Positions 7,668-17,500 of a stretch of DNA of 64,000 nucleotides are shown here, piece after piece (positions within the stretch are counted from its first letter, which is position 1; every line of letters starts with the position of its first letter). The DNA comes from Actinomycetes bacterium (lineage in GTDB: Bacteria > Actinomycetota > Actinomycetes > Actinomycetales > Microbacteriaceae): the NCBI GenBank assembly GCA_023428065.1, contig JAEYZI010000061.1, positions 8,322-72,321 on the forward strand. The letters are read 5' to 3'. The notes under the pieces were generated by a model. That model was not told where the DNA came from, did not search any database, and worked only from the letters and a program-made list of their open reading frames with translations. The position numbers were made by a program, and so were the translations under genes.

Positions 7668-8897
7668 GTGCCCCTCACCCGACGCCAGATCTACCGCCGA
7701 CGCCGGATCCTCGTCTTCGGGACGCTCTTCGCCGTCCTCGCGGGCATCGCCTACCTGCCGCTCACGCTCCTCGCCCCCGTCGGCGAGACGGAGCCCGCGG
7801 TCGCCGCCCCGCAGATCGCGACGCCCGCCGCGGCCGCGACCTCGCTGCCGGGCTACGGCGCCTCCGCGATCGCGGCGGTCGGCGCGGAGGGGATGCTCGC
7901 CCAGGCGGGCACGACCGACCCGCTCCCGATGGCGAGCATCACGAAGGTCGTGACGGCGCTCACGGTGCTCGACGCGCATCCGCTCGCGGTCGGCGAGCCG
8001 GGCCCCTCGATCACGATGACCTCGACCGACGTCGCGTACTACCGCGACTACCTCGCGCGGAACGGCTCCGTCGAACCCGTCAAGGCGGGTCAGGTGTACA
8101 CGGAGCGCGAGCTCCTCGAGCTCATGCTCATCCCGTCGGCCAACAACTACTCGAAGTCGCTCGCCGTGTGGGCCTTCGGCTCGCTCGACGGATACCTCGC
8201 GGCCGCGCGCGCGTGGCTCGCCGCGAACGGCCTGCCCGGGGTGACCGTCGTCGACGCCTCCGGGCTCGACCCGAAGAGCGCCGCATCCGCCGCCGACCTC
8301 GTGCGGCTCGGGGAACTCGCGCTCGCGCACCCCGTGATCGCCGAGATCGTGGCGACCCCCAGCGCGACCCTTCACGACGTCGGCCTGATCGAGAACACCA
8401 ACAAGCTGCTCGGCTCCGGCGGCGTCGACGGCATCAAGACGGGCACGCTCGACGGCGCGAACCTGCTGTTCTCCGCGAGCATCACGGTGGGACCGCGCGA
8501 CATCGAGCTCGTGGGCGTCGTGCTCGACGGCCCCGACCACGCGACCATCAACGCCGCGATCCGCTCGATGCTCGAGCAGGTCCGGGCCGGCTTCCACGAG
8601 GTGCCGCTCGTGACCTCGGGGGACGTGCTCGCGAGCTACGAGACGAGCTGGGGCGATCGCGCGGACGCCGTCGCGGCCTCCGACGCGAGCGTCGTCGTCT
8701 GGGGAGACACCCCCGTGACCTCCCAGGTGACCGCCGACGGCATCCGCCTCGCCGAGAAGGGCGCCGAGCTCGGCGAGGTCGTGTTCACGGCGGGCACGCA
8801 GACCGTGCGCGTGCCGCTCGTGCTCTCCCGCGACATCGACGACCCCGGCCCGTGGTGGCGGCTCGGCCACCCCGGGCTCGTCTTCGGGACGGCGTGA
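7668..8897 (+). CDS. D-alanyl-D-alanine carboxypeptidase (peptidase S11)
   Basis: 409 residues. An N-terminal basic stretch and one hydrophobic segment (about 14-37) anchor or export it; the rest lies outside the membrane. The penicillin-binding motifs are SITK (S90, K93), SAN (157-159) and KTG (257-259), as in class C low-molecular-mass PBPs that trim the terminal D-Ala of peptidoglycan stem peptides. The C-terminal ~110 residues are a beta-rich domain. The start is GTG 7668, with GATAAT 6 nt upstream. The next gene is convergent, 3 nt away. Confidence 0.9.
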   Translation: MPLTRRQIYRRRRILVFGTLFAVLAGIAYLPLTLLAPVGETEPAVAAPQIATPAAAATSLPGYGASAIAAVGAEGMLAQAGTTDPLPMASITKVVTALTVLDAHPLAVGEPGPSITMTSTDVAYYRDYLARNGSVEPVKAGQVYTERELLELMLIPSANNYSKSLAVWAFGSLDGYLAAARAWLAANGLPGVTVVDASGLDPKSAASAADLVRLGELALAHPVIAEIVATPSATLHDVGLIENTNKLLGSGGVDGIKTGTLDGANLLFSASITVGPRDIELVGVVLDGPDHATINAAIRSMLEQVRAGFHEVPLVTSGDVLASYETSWGDRADAVAASDASVVVWGDTPVTSQVTADGIRLAEKGAELGEVVFTAGTQTVRVPLVLSRDIDDPGPWWRLGHPGLVFGTA

Positions 8898-8900
8898 CGC

Positions 8901-9692
8901 TCAGTCCGCGTCGTCGTCGTGCGCGAGGCGCTCGGCGACGGGCCGCTTGGGCGTGATGCCGTCGCCCGACGACGTGCCGCGGATGCGCCGCAGGATCCAC
9001 GGGCCGAAGTACTCGCGCGCCCACACGATGTCGTCGATGCGCGCCTGACGCCACGGCGTCGCGGGCAGCGGCTCCGGGCGGAACGGCTCGAGGTCGTGCT
9101 CGACCCCCAGGGAGTCGAGCACCATGCGCGCGATCGTGTGGTGACCCGTGGGGGAGAAGTGCAGGCGGTCGGGGGCCCACATGCGCGGGTCGGCGAGCTC
9201 GCGCAGCGCCCACATGTCGGCGACGACCGCGTCGTGCTTCTTGGCGATGTAGTGGAGGTTCTCGTTGTAGATGGCGACCTTGCCGCGGATGCGGCCGAGC
9301 ACGGGCGTGCCGCCGATGTCGGGTCCGTTGAAGAGCACGACCGTGGCGCCGTCGCGCCGGAGCCGCTCGATCCCGCCCTCGAGACGCCCCGCCACCTCGT
9401 CGGGGTCCGTGCCCGGCCGGATGATGTCGTTGCCGCCCGCGGAGATCGAGATGAGGTCGGGGCGCAGCTCGAGTGCGGGCTCGACCTGCTCGTCGAGGAT
9501 CTGCTGCAGGAGGCGCCCCCGGATCGCGAGGTTGGCGTACGCGAAGTCCTCGGACTGCGCATCGAGCACCTCGGCCACGCGGTCCGCCCAGCCACGATGA
9601 CCCCCCGGCACGCGCGGCTCGGGGTCGCCGATGCCCTCGGTGAAGGAGTCTCCGATCGCGACGTAGCGACGCCAGGGGTGCTGCTCAGCCAT
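8901..9692 (-). CDS. SGNH/GDSL-family hydrolase
   Basis: 263 residues. Block I GDSFTEG (nucleophile S16), block III GGND (86-89) and block V DRLH (D175, H178) make a complete SGNH esterase active site. No signal peptide is visible, so it is probably cytoplasmic. Substrate unknown; relatives deacylate lipids or carbohydrates. The C-terminal ~60 residues are charged (RPEPLPATPWRQ, DDIVWAREYF) and outside the core fold. The ATG at 9692 is supported by CATCCT 6 nt upstream. It converges on the carboxypeptidase gene. Confidence 0.88.
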   Translation of the reverse strand: MAEQHPWRRYVAIGDSFTEGIGDPEPRVPGGHRGWADRVAEVLDAQSEDFAYANLAIRGRLLQQILDEQVEPALELRPDLISISAGGNDIIRPGTDPDEVAGRLEGGIERLRRDGATVVLFNGPDIGGTPVLGRIRGKVAIYNENLHYIAKKHDAVVADMWALRELADPRMWAPDRLHFSPTGHHTIARMVLDSLGVEHDLEPFRPEPLPATPWRQARIDDIVWAREYFGPWILRRIRGTSSGDGITPKRPVAERLAHDDDAD

Positions 9693-9698
9693 ACCATC

Positions 9699-9704
9699 AG
9701 GATG
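9699..9704 (-). promoter_or_regulatory. -10 hexamer for the SGNH hydrolase
   Basis: CATCCT (minus strand), 6 nt before ATG 9692; no Shine-Dalgarno sequence is present. Confidence 0.38.
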
Positions 9705-9798
9705 CCTCACGATGCCAGGCCCTTGCCGTCGAGACAGGGGACCGGTTGAGTATGACGGTCGAGACCCCCCGAACGAGGGGCGACGGAACGGAGTGACC

Positions 9799-10062
9799 AT
9801 GGGAATCCTCGGTTGGATCGTGCTCGGTCTCATCGCCGGCGCCATCGCGAAGCTCATCCTCCCCGGACGGCAGGGCGGCGGATGGATCGTGACGCTGCTG
9901 CTCGGCATCGTCGGCGCGCTGCTCGGCGGCTGGATCGGGTCGGCGCTCTTCGGCGTCGGTCTGCAGGAGTTCTGGGACTGGCGCACGTGGCTGCTCGCGA
10001 TCGGCGGATCGATCATCGTGCTGCTCATCTGGGGACTCATCGTCGGGCGCAGGCGCGCCTGA
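9799..10062 (+). CDS. GlsB/YeaQ/YmgE-family small membrane protein
   Basis: 87 residues with three hydrophobic segments and glycine-zipper repeats: IVLGLIAGAIAKLILPG, then GGGWIVTLLLGIVGALLGGWIG, then a third helix ending in RRRA. This is the pattern of the transglycosylase-associated GlsB/YeaQ/YmgE family, usually linked to envelope stress. The start is ATG 9799 with a GGAG ribosome binding site about 6 nt upstream. The gene stands alone and is followed by a strong hairpin at 10073-10108. The biochemical role of the family is not settled. Confidence 0.85.
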   Translation: MGILGWIVLGLIAGAIAKLILPGRQGGGWIVTLLLGIVGALLGGWIGSALFGVGLQEFWDWRTWLLAIGGSIIVLLIWGLIVGRRRA

Positions 10063-10072
10063 ACCGACTCGC

Positions 10073-10108
10073 GACGGCGCCCACTCCAGGGAACGGGTGG
10101 GCGCCGTC
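10073..10108 (+). terminator. hairpin terminator after the GlsB-like gene
   Basis: A perfect 12-bp GC-rich stem (10073-10084 with 10097-10108) begins 10 nt after the stop codon. There is no U tract, as is common in high-GC actinobacteria. Confidence 0.6.
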
Positions 10109-10128
10109 CGCGCGTCCGGGGCGCATGG

Positions 10129-10134
10129 CAGGAT
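10129..10134 (+). promoter_or_regulatory. -10 hexamer for dinB
   Basis: CAGGAT, then 6 nt to GTG 10141. I see no LexA box here, unlike at the mutasome genes. Confidence 0.35.
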
Positions 10135-10140
10135 GACGCC

Positions 10141-11382
10141 GTGAGCAAGCAGGACGGATCCTCGCGGCAGGTCAGCGCGCGGCCCGTCGACGATCCTGCG
10201 GCGCACATCATGCACGTCGACATGGACGCCTTCTTCGCGTCGGTGGAGCTGCTCGACCGCCCCGACCTCGTGGGACAGCCCGTCATCGTCGGCCACCGCT
10301 CGCAGCGGTCCGTCGTGACCGCCGCGACCTACGAGGCGCGGCGGTACGGGGTCAACTCGGCGATGCCGATGGCCGTGGCCCTGCGCCGCTGCCCGCACGC
10401 CGTCGTGCTCGAGCCACACTTCGAGCGCTACGCGCACTACTCGCGCCGAGTCATGCAGATCCTGGGGGACATCACCCCCCACGTCGAGCAGTTGAGCGTC
10501 GACGAGGCGTTCCTCGACGTCGCGGGCGCCCGGCGCCTGCTGGGCGACTCGTGGACGATCGGCACCGCCCTGCGCGAGCGCGTCCACGCCGAGACGGGTC
10601 TGCGCTGCTCGGCGGGCGCGGCGTCCACGAAGTTCGTCGCGAAGCTCGCGTCGAGCCGCGCGAAGCCCGACGGCCTGCTCGTCGTCCCCGCCGCGGACAC
10701 TCTCGACTTCCTGCACCCGCTCCCCGTCTCGGCGCTGTGGGGCGTGGGGGGCAAGAGCGAGGAGTCGCTCGTGCGCCTCGGCCTCCGCACGATCGGCGAC
10801 CTTGCGCACGCGCCCCTCGACATGCTGCGCCGTGCGGTCGGCGAGGCGGGTGCGCTGCGGCTCCACGAGCTGTCATGGGGCCGCGACCCCCGCCCCGTGA
10901 GTCCCGGCCGCGAGGAGAAGTCGATCGGCCACGAGACCACCTTCGAGACCGACCGCACGGATCCCGCCGAGCTGCACCGTGTGCTCCTCCAGCTCGCGGA
11001 CGGGGTCGGGCAGCGTCTGCGTCGCGCCGGGGCCATGGCCCGTACGGTCGCGATCAAGCTGCGCTTCGAGGACTTCACGACGATCACCCGCTCGCGCACG
11101 CTCGCGGAGCCGACCGACCTCGGACGCCGCCTCTACGAGGAGGCGCGCACGCTCTACGACCAGGCGAACACCTCGCGGCGCCCTGTGCGCCTTATCGGCG
11201 TCCGCGCCGAGCAGCTCACGGGCGACGTCGCCGCGCTCGGGCTGTGGGACGACGACGAGGACTGGCGCGAGGCCGAGCAGGCGGTCGACGCGATCGCCGA
11301 GCGCTTCGGCGCGGGAGCCGTGCGCCCCGCGGCGCTGCTGCGTCCCGTCGTCAAGCGCCGCGTCGGGCATGGCGACGACTGA
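10141..11382 (+). CDS. dinB: DNA polymerase IV (Y-family translesion polymerase)
   Basis: 413 residues. Catalytic acidic residues are intact: D27 and D29 in HVDMDAFFASVE and D120/E121 in SVDEAFLD. The little-finger domain follows the helix-hairpin-helix region near GVGGKSEESL. The enzyme copies past damaged bases. The C-terminus (PVVKRRVGHGDD) shows no obvious QLxLF-type sliding-clamp motif, so clamp binding may be weak or use another sequence. The GTG start at 10141 follows CAGGAT by 6 nt. No SOS box is present nearby, so control differs from imuA'/imuB/dnaE2 in the same window. Confidence 0.92.
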   Translation: MSKQDGSSRQVSARPVDDPAAHIMHVDMDAFFASVELLDRPDLVGQPVIVGHRSQRSVVTAATYEARRYGVNSAMPMAVALRRCPHAVVLEPHFERYAHYSRRVMQILGDITPHVEQLSVDEAFLDVAGARRLLGDSWTIGTALRERVHAETGLRCSAGAASTKFVAKLASSRAKPDGLLVVPAADTLDFLHPLPVSALWGVGGKSEESLVRLGLRTIGDLAHAPLDMLRRAVGEAGALRLHELSWGRDPRPVSPGREEKSIGHETTFETDRTDPAELHRVLLQLADGVGQRLRRAGAMARTVAIKLRFEDFTTITRSRTLAEPTDLGRRLYEEARTLYDQANTSRRPVRLIGVRAEQLTGDVAALGLWDDDEDWREAEQAVDAIAERFGAGAVRPAALLRPVVKRRVGHGDD

Positions 11383-11413
11383 CCCGACCGTCCGCCCCGT
11401 CACGGGCGGCGAC

Positions 11414-11419
11414 TATCCT
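11414..11419 (+). promoter_or_regulatory. -10 hexamer for the DEAH helicase
   Basis: TATCCT, 8 nt before GTG 11428. It favours that GTG over the in-frame TTG at 11419, which it overlaps. Confidence 0.48.
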
Positions 11420-11427
11420 TGGGTCGA

Positions 11428-13230
11428 GTGAGCGAGTCGTCGGGAGAGCGGGTGTTCCGCGCCACCGCCGCCGCCGAGCATCTCCCGCCGAGCTTCCCCG
11501 AGCGCGCCGCCTGGGGCACCGCGGGCAAGCTCCGGGCGTGGCAGGAGGAGGCCCTCACCGCCTACTTCGATCCCGCCGTCAATCCCGCGAGCCGACGGGA
11601 CTTCCTCGTGTCGGCGACGCCGGGCGCCGGCAAGACGACCTTCGCGCTGCGCCTGGCATCCGAGCTCCTGCAGCGGCGCATCGTCGACCGCATCACCGTC
11701 GTGGCCCCGACCGAGCACCTCAAGGTGCAGTGGGCGGACGCCGCGCACCGCGCCGGGATCCGCCTCGACCCGCGCTTCAGCAACCGCCACGGCCGCGAAT
11801 CGCGGCAGTTCCACGGCGTCGTCGTCACCTACGCCGCGGTCGCCGTGCGCGCGAGCCTGCACCGCGAGCTCACGAACTCCGGGCGCACGCTCGTGATCCT
11901 CGACGAGGTGCACCACGCGGGCGATTCGCTCAGCTGGGGCGACGCCGTGCGCGAGGCGTTCGAGGGCGCCGAGCGGCGCCTCTCGCTCACGGGCACCCCC
12001 TTCCGCAGCGACACCGCGCCCATCCCGTTCGTGCGCTACGCGCGCGACGAGCGCGGCATCCGGCTCTCGCAGACCGACTACGCCTACGGCTACGGTCGCG
12101 CCCTGCGCGACGGCGTCGTGCGCCCCGTCGTGTTCCTCAGCTACGCGGGCTCGATGCGCTGGCGCACGCGCGCGGGCGACGAGATGGAGGCCGCGCTCGG
12201 GCAGGACGACACGAAGGACGTCACCGCACAGGCGTGGCGCACGGCGCTCGACCCCGGCGGCGACTGGATGCCCGCGGTGCTCTCCGCAGCCGACCGCCGC
12301 CTGCGCGAGGTGCGCCAGCACATCCCGGATGCGGGCGGGCTCGTCATCGCGACCGACCAGGCCGCGGCGCGCGCATACGCGACGATCCTCACCGACCTCA
12401 CGGGCACCCCGCCGACCCTCGTGCTGTCGGACGACGCCGACTCCGGCGCCCGCATCACGCAGTTCGCAGAGGGCACCCAGCGCTGGATGGTCGCGGTGCG
12501 GATGGTGTCGGAGGGCGTCGACGTGCCCCGCCTGTGCGTCGGCGTGTACGCGACGAGCGCGTCCACCCCGCTCTACTTCGCCCAGGCCATCGGCCGGTTC
12601 GTGCGCGCGCGACGCCGCGGCGAGCTCGCGACCGTGTTCCTCCCGAGCGTCCCGGTGCTCCTGCGGCTGGGGGCCGAGCTCGAGCGGGAACGGGATCACG
12701 CCCTCGACCGCGAGACGCCGGAGGGGGCGCTCCTCGAGGACGCCCTCGTCGACGACGCCAATCGACAGGAGGAGGCGTCGGCGGAACTCGCCGACGAGTT
12801 CGAGTGGCAGGCGCTCGCCTCGATCGCGACCTTCGAGAAGGCCATGTTCGACGGCCAGGAGTACGGCGCCCTCGCGACCCCCGGGAGCCCCGAGGAGTGG
12901 GACTTCATCGGCATCCCCGGCATCCTCGATCCCGAGCAGGTCTCCGAGCTCCTCAAGCACCGGCAGCAGCGGCAGGCGCGCCGCGGTGAGGACCGTCGAG
13001 AGCGCGGCGAAGCGGAGACCCAGCCGCAGCCCCTGCACCGCACCCTCACCGAGCAGCGACGCCTGCTCAACAGCCTCGTGAGCATCCACGCGCGAGGCAC
13101 CGGCCAGACGCACGCGCAGGTGCACGCGGAGGTGCGCCGACTGTGCGGAGGACCGGAGGTCGCACGGTGCACGGTCGCGCAGTTGCAGGCGCGCATCGAC
13201 CTGCTGCGGAAGCGCCTCGGATCCGCCTGA
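11428..13230 (+). CDS. DEAD/DEAH-box superfamily 2 helicase
   Basis: 600 residues. Motif I ATPGAGKT (63-70), motif II DEVH (159-162), motif III-like TGTPFR near 188-193, and a motif VI region QAIGRFVRARR are all present, so it is an intact SF2 ATPase with two RecA-like lobes. The C-terminal third is charged, with a glutamine/arginine-rich linker (KHRQQRQARRGEDRRER) and a helical end domain. Comparable helicases are widespread in Actinobacteria, but the nucleic-acid substrate is unknown. The GTG start at 11428 is preferred because a -10 hexamer lies 8 nt upstream. It is a single-gene unit between dinB and the aminotransferase. Confidence 0.88.
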   Translation: MSESSGERVFRATAAAEHLPPSFPERAAWGTAGKLRAWQEEALTAYFDPAVNPASRRDFLVSATPGAGKTTFALRLASELLQRRIVDRITVVAPTEHLKVQWADAAHRAGIRLDPRFSNRHGRESRQFHGVVVTYAAVAVRASLHRELTNSGRTLVILDEVHHAGDSLSWGDAVREAFEGAERRLSLTGTPFRSDTAPIPFVRYARDERGIRLSQTDYAYGYGRALRDGVVRPVVFLSYAGSMRWRTRAGDEMEAALGQDDTKDVTAQAWRTALDPGGDWMPAVLSAADRRLREVRQHIPDAGGLVIATDQAAARAYATILTDLTGTPPTLVLSDDADSGARITQFAEGTQRWMVAVRMVSEGVDVPRLCVGVYATSASTPLYFAQAIGRFVRARRRGELATVFLPSVPVLLRLGAELERERDHALDRETPEGALLEDALVDDANRQEEASAELADEFEWQALASIATFEKAMFDGQEYGALATPGSPEEWDFIGIPGILDPEQVSELLKHRQQRQARRGEDRRERGEAETQPQPLHRTLTEQRRLLNSLVSIHARGTGQTHAQVHAEVRRLCGGPEVARCTVAQLQARIDLLRKRLGSA

Positions 13231-13280
13231 TCGGGCCGCGCGGCCTCGAGCGGCATCCGGGTCCGGGCACGCCGAGAAGG

Positions 13281-13286
13281 TAGCGT
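13281..13286 (+). promoter_or_regulatory. -10 hexamer for the aspartate aminotransferase
   Basis: TAGCGT, 7 nt before ATG 13294. A GGGAGG tract lies in the gap but is too close to the start to be a good ribosome binding site. Confidence 0.42.
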
Positions 13287-13293
13287 GGGAGGC

Positions 13294-14532
13294 ATGTCCG
13301 ACACCCTCGAGAGCCTCCGCGCCGAGTACCAGTCCCTGCGCGATCGCGGCCTCGCCCTCGACCTGACCCGCGGCAAGCCCTCCGCCGCCCAGCTCGACCT
13401 CGCGAACGGTCTCCTCGACCTCCCGCTCGGGGACGACCACACCGACGGCGCGGGGACGGACCTGCGCAACTACGGGGGTACCGACGGCGTCACCGAGCTG
13501 CGCGAGATCTTCTCCGAGCTGCTCGGGATCCCGGTGCCGCAACTGCTCGCGGGCGGCAACGCGAGCCTCCAGCACATGCACGACACCCTCGTCCACGCGC
13601 TCCTGCACGGCGTGCCGGGCGGCGAGCCGTGGGCCGGCAAGGACATCGCATTCCTGTGCCCGTCGCCCGGCTACGACCGGCACTTCGCGCTCACCCAAGC
13701 TCTCGGCATCCGCATGATCTCGGTTCCGTGGCTCGAGGACGGATCACTCGACCTCGCCGCGGTCGAGCGCCACCTCGCGGACCCGGCCGTGCGCGGCATG
13801 TGGATCGTGCCGATGTACGCCAACCCGACGGGGATGGTCGTCGACGAGGCGACGGCGCGCGCGCTCGTCTCGATGCCCGCGGCGGCCGACGACTTCCGCA
13901 TCTTCTGGGACAACGCGTATGCGCTGCACCATCTGACCGACGACGAGCCCGCGCCGCTCGACATCCTCGGCCTCGCGGAGGAGGCGGGCAACCCCGACCG
14001 AGTCTTCGTCTACGCCTCGACCTCCAAGATCAGCCAGGCGGGCGCCGGCGTCGCGTTCTTCGCATCGAGCCCCGCGAACGTCGCCTGGTATCGCAAGCAC
14101 GCCTCGGTGCAGACGATCGGCCCGGACAAGCTCAGCCAGTGGCGCCACGTGCGCTTCTTCGGCGACGCGGAGGGGGTGCGCCGGCACATGCGCGAGCACC
14201 GCGCGCTGCTCGCGCCCAAGTTCGAGATCGTCGACCGCATCCTCACCGAGCGGCTCACGGGGCACGCGACGTGGACGAAGCCCACGGGCGGCTACTTCGT
14301 GACCCTGTACGCGCCGGCGCGCACGGCGTCGCGGGCCGTCGAGCTCGCGAAGTCGATCGGCGTCGCGGTGACGCCCGCGGGGGCCGCGTTCCCCTACGGC
14401 GACGACCCGCACGACAGCGTCATCCGCATCGCCCCCTCGATGCCCACCGAGTCCGACCTCGCCCAGGCGATCGAGGCGCTCTGCGTGTGCGTGCTGCTCG
14501 CCGAAGCCGAGCTCGCGGTCTCGGGGCGCTGA
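13294..14532 (+). CDS. PLP-dependent aspartate aminotransferase, AspT-like (subgroup Ic)
   Basis: 412 residues, fold type I. The PLP lysine is K245 in STSKISQAG; other cofactor contacts are ANPTG (N177) and DNAY (206-209). The N-terminal DLTRGKPS and GGNASLQHMHD motifs match the actinobacterial AspT-type aspartate aminotransferases described in Corynebacterium, rather than the AspB/AspC type. It would transfer the amino group between aspartate and 2-oxoglutarate in the cytoplasm. Single-gene unit, with dnaE2 converging on it. Confidence 0.82.
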   Translation: MSDTLESLRAEYQSLRDRGLALDLTRGKPSAAQLDLANGLLDLPLGDDHTDGAGTDLRNYGGTDGVTELREIFSELLGIPVPQLLAGGNASLQHMHDTLVHALLHGVPGGEPWAGKDIAFLCPSPGYDRHFALTQALGIRMISVPWLEDGSLDLAAVERHLADPAVRGMWIVPMYANPTGMVVDEATARALVSMPAAADDFRIFWDNAYALHHLTDDEPAPLDILGLAEEAGNPDRVFVYASTSKISQAGAGVAFFASSPANVAWYRKHASVQTIGPDKLSQWRHVRFFGDAEGVRRHMREHRALLAPKFEIVDRILTERLTGHATWTKPTGGYFVTLYAPARTASRAVELAKSIGVAVTPAGAAFPYGDDPHDSVIRIAPSMPTESDLAQAIEALCVCVLLAEAELAVSGR

Positions 14533-14541
14533 GAGGCCGCC

Positions 14542-17500
14542 CTACCGGAAGTCGCGCGAGCGGTGTGCGACGCCCGCTCGGAGCGGCTCGATCGCATCCG
14601 CGAGCACGTTCACGACGCCCTCGGCAGAGCGCTCGAGGATGCCCCGCACGATCACGGCGGGCTCGTCGCGGGCGACCCGGCGATGCCGCGCCCAGAAGCC
14701 GGCGCCGCAGATGACGTTCACGAGCCCCGTCTCGTCCTCGAGGTTCATGAAGGTGATCCCGGATGCCGTGGCGGGCCGCTGCCGATGCGTCACGAGCCCC
14801 GCGACCTCGATGCGGCGGCCCGACTCGGCGGTGCGCAACTGCTCGGAGCTCAGCACGCCGCGCGCCTCGAGGTGCGGTCGCAGGTGACGCACGGGATGGT
14901 CGTCGGGCGAGATCCCCGTGGCCCACAGATCGGCAGAGAGCGTCTCGAACGCCGTCGGGTCGGGGAAGAGCGGCGGCTGCACCGCGACGACGGAGCCCGC
15001 GAGGTACTCGGCGCGGTCCTCGGCGGCCGAGCCCGCGCGCCACAGCGCCTCGCGCGTCGCGAGACCGAACGGCTCGAACGCGCCCGCCGTCGCGAGCGCC
15101 TCGAGCTGGGCCGTCGTGAGACCCACCCGCCGCACGAGGTCCTCCATGCTGCGGAACGCGCCGCCCTCCTCGCGCTCGGCGACGATGCGCCTCGCGAGGG
15201 GCATCCCGATGCCGCGCACGGCGCCGAGGCCGAGCCGCACGGCGGAGGCTCCGTCGCGTCGATGGGCGCGCGAGACGTCGGGCCCCGTGGGGTCGAAGTC
15301 ACCCGGATGCGGTTGATGCCGATCACGGCATGAATCGAGACCCGTCGGTGTCGGGGGCGCGTCCTCCACGAGCGGCTCGAGCCCCGCCTCCGCCCCCGAG
15401 CGCAGGATGTCGGGCCGCAACACGCGCACCCCGTGCCGACGGGCGTCGGCCGCGAGCGAGGCGGGGGAGTAGAACCCCATGGGCTGGGCGCGCAACAGGC
15501 CCGCGAGGAACGCCGCGGGGTAGTGCAGCTTGATCCACGAGCTCGCGTAGACGAGCAGCGCGAAGCTCAGCGAGTGGCTCTCGGCGAAGCCGAAGTTCGC
15601 GAACGCCTGGATCTTCGCGTAGATGTCGTCCGCCGCCGCGCCCGTGAGCCCGTTGGACGCCATGCCCGCGTAGAGCTTCTCGCGCAGCCGGTCGATGCGC
15701 TCGAGGCCGCGCTTGGACCCCATGGCGCGGCGCAGCAGGTCGGCGTCCTCGCCCGAGCACTCGCCGACCGCCATCGCCATCTGCATGAGCTGCTCCTGGA
15801 ACACGGGCACCCCGAGGGTGCGCTCGAGCACGGGCACGAGCTTGGGGTGCGCGTACTCCACGGGCTCCTTGCCGAGCTTGCGGCGCACGAAGGGGTGCAC
15901 GGCGCCGCCCTGGATGGGCCCCGGCCGCACGAGCGCGATCTGCACGACGAGGTCGTAGAAGGCGCGCGGCTGCAGGCGCGGCAGGAGCCCCATCTGGGCA
16001 CGCGACTCCACCTGGAACACCCCGATCGAGTCGGCGCGGCACAGCATGTCGTAGACGGCGGGCTCCTCCTTGGGGATCGTCGCGAGCTCCCAGTGCTCTC
16101 CCGTGGCCTCGCGGATGAGGTCGAGACAGTGCTGCAGCGCCGCGAGCATCCCGAGTCCGAGCAGGTCGAACTTCACGAGCCCCATCCACGCGGCGTCGTC
16201 CTTGTCCCACTGGATGACGGTGCGGTTCTCCATGCGCGCGTGCTCGATCGGCACGACCTCGCCGACGGGCCGATCGGTGAGCACCATGCCGCCCGAGTGG
16301 ATGCCGAGGTGGCGGGGGGCCTTGAGCAGCTCGCGCGCGAGCTCGAGCACGGGGCGGGGGATGTCGGAGTCGGCGACGGCATCCGCCTCGAGGTTCCAGG
16401 CGTGGGCGTCGACCTGCTTCGCCCAGGCGTCCTGCTGACCGGGGCTGTAGCCGAGCGCCTTCGCCATGTCGCGTACGGCGTTCTTCGGTCGGTACTGGAT
16501 GACGTTCGCGACCTGGGCGGCATTGCGCCTGCCGTAGCGCTCGTAGACCCACTGGATGACCTCCTCACGACGGTCGGAGTCGAAGTCGACGTCGATGTCG
16601 GGCTCCTCGTCGCGGAGGCTCGAGAGGAAGCGCTCGAACGGCAGGCGGTAGGCGATCGCATCGACCGCGGTGATGCCGAGCAGGTAGCAGACGGCCGAGT
16701 TGGCGGCCGAGCCGCGCCCCTGGCAGAGGATGCCGCGACTGCGGGCGAAGGCGACGATGTCGTGCACGATGAGGAAGTAGCCGGGGAAGTCCTTCTTCTC
16801 GATGACGTCGAGCTCGGCCTCGATGCGTCGTCTGTCCGCCTCCTCGAGATCGGGATAGCGCGCGGGCACCGCGGCCCACACGAGCTCGCGCAGGTACGAC
16901 ATGGGGGTGTGCCCCTCGGGCACGTGCTGCTTCGGCAGGGCGGGCTTCGCGCGCCGCAACGGGAACGCGAGCTCGGCGGCGAGCTCGAGACCGTGCTCGA
17001 TCGCGCCCGGGTACCGGGCGAAGCGCTCCCGCATCTCGCGACCCGAGCGCAGGTGCGCCCCGCCCGTCGCGGGGAGCCAGCCGTCGAGCTCGTCGAGGCT
17101 GCGGCGGGCGCGCACGGCGGCGACGGCCGCCGCGAGGTGGCGGCGATCGGGGGCCGCGTAGTGCACGTTGCCCGTCGCGAGCACGGGCAGGCGCCGTGCG
17201 GATGCGAGCTCGGCGAGCACGTCGTTGCGATCGCTGTCGAGGGGGTCGCCGTGGTCGATGAGCTCGACGTGCACGGCGTCGCGCCCGAACCGCGCGACGA
17301 GCTCGTCGAGGGCGCGGCCCGCGGCATCCGCCCCGCCCTCCTCGAGGGCACGGCGCACCGCCCCCTTGCGGCATCCCGTGAGCACCGCCCAGTGGCTCCC
17401 GCCGATCGCGGCGAGCTCGTCGAGGTCGTACACGGGGCGCCCCTTCTCGCCGCCGCGCAGATTCGCCTCCGTCATCGCGCGCGCGAGGCGGTGATAGCCC

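Noticed and set aside
9760..9795. Hairpin in the CCCCCGAACGAGGGG stretch before the GlsB-like gene
   Set aside because: Only about 4 bp pair cleanly; too weak to call a terminator or riboswitch.
10129..10140. SOS box upstream of dinB
   Set aside because: No TCGAAC-N4-GTTCGA or one-mismatch version is seen near 10141; only a CAGGAT hexamer.
13231..13280. Terminator in GGGCCGCGCGGCC after the helicase gene
   Set aside because: The self-complementary stretch leaves no room for a loop and lacks a downstream T run.
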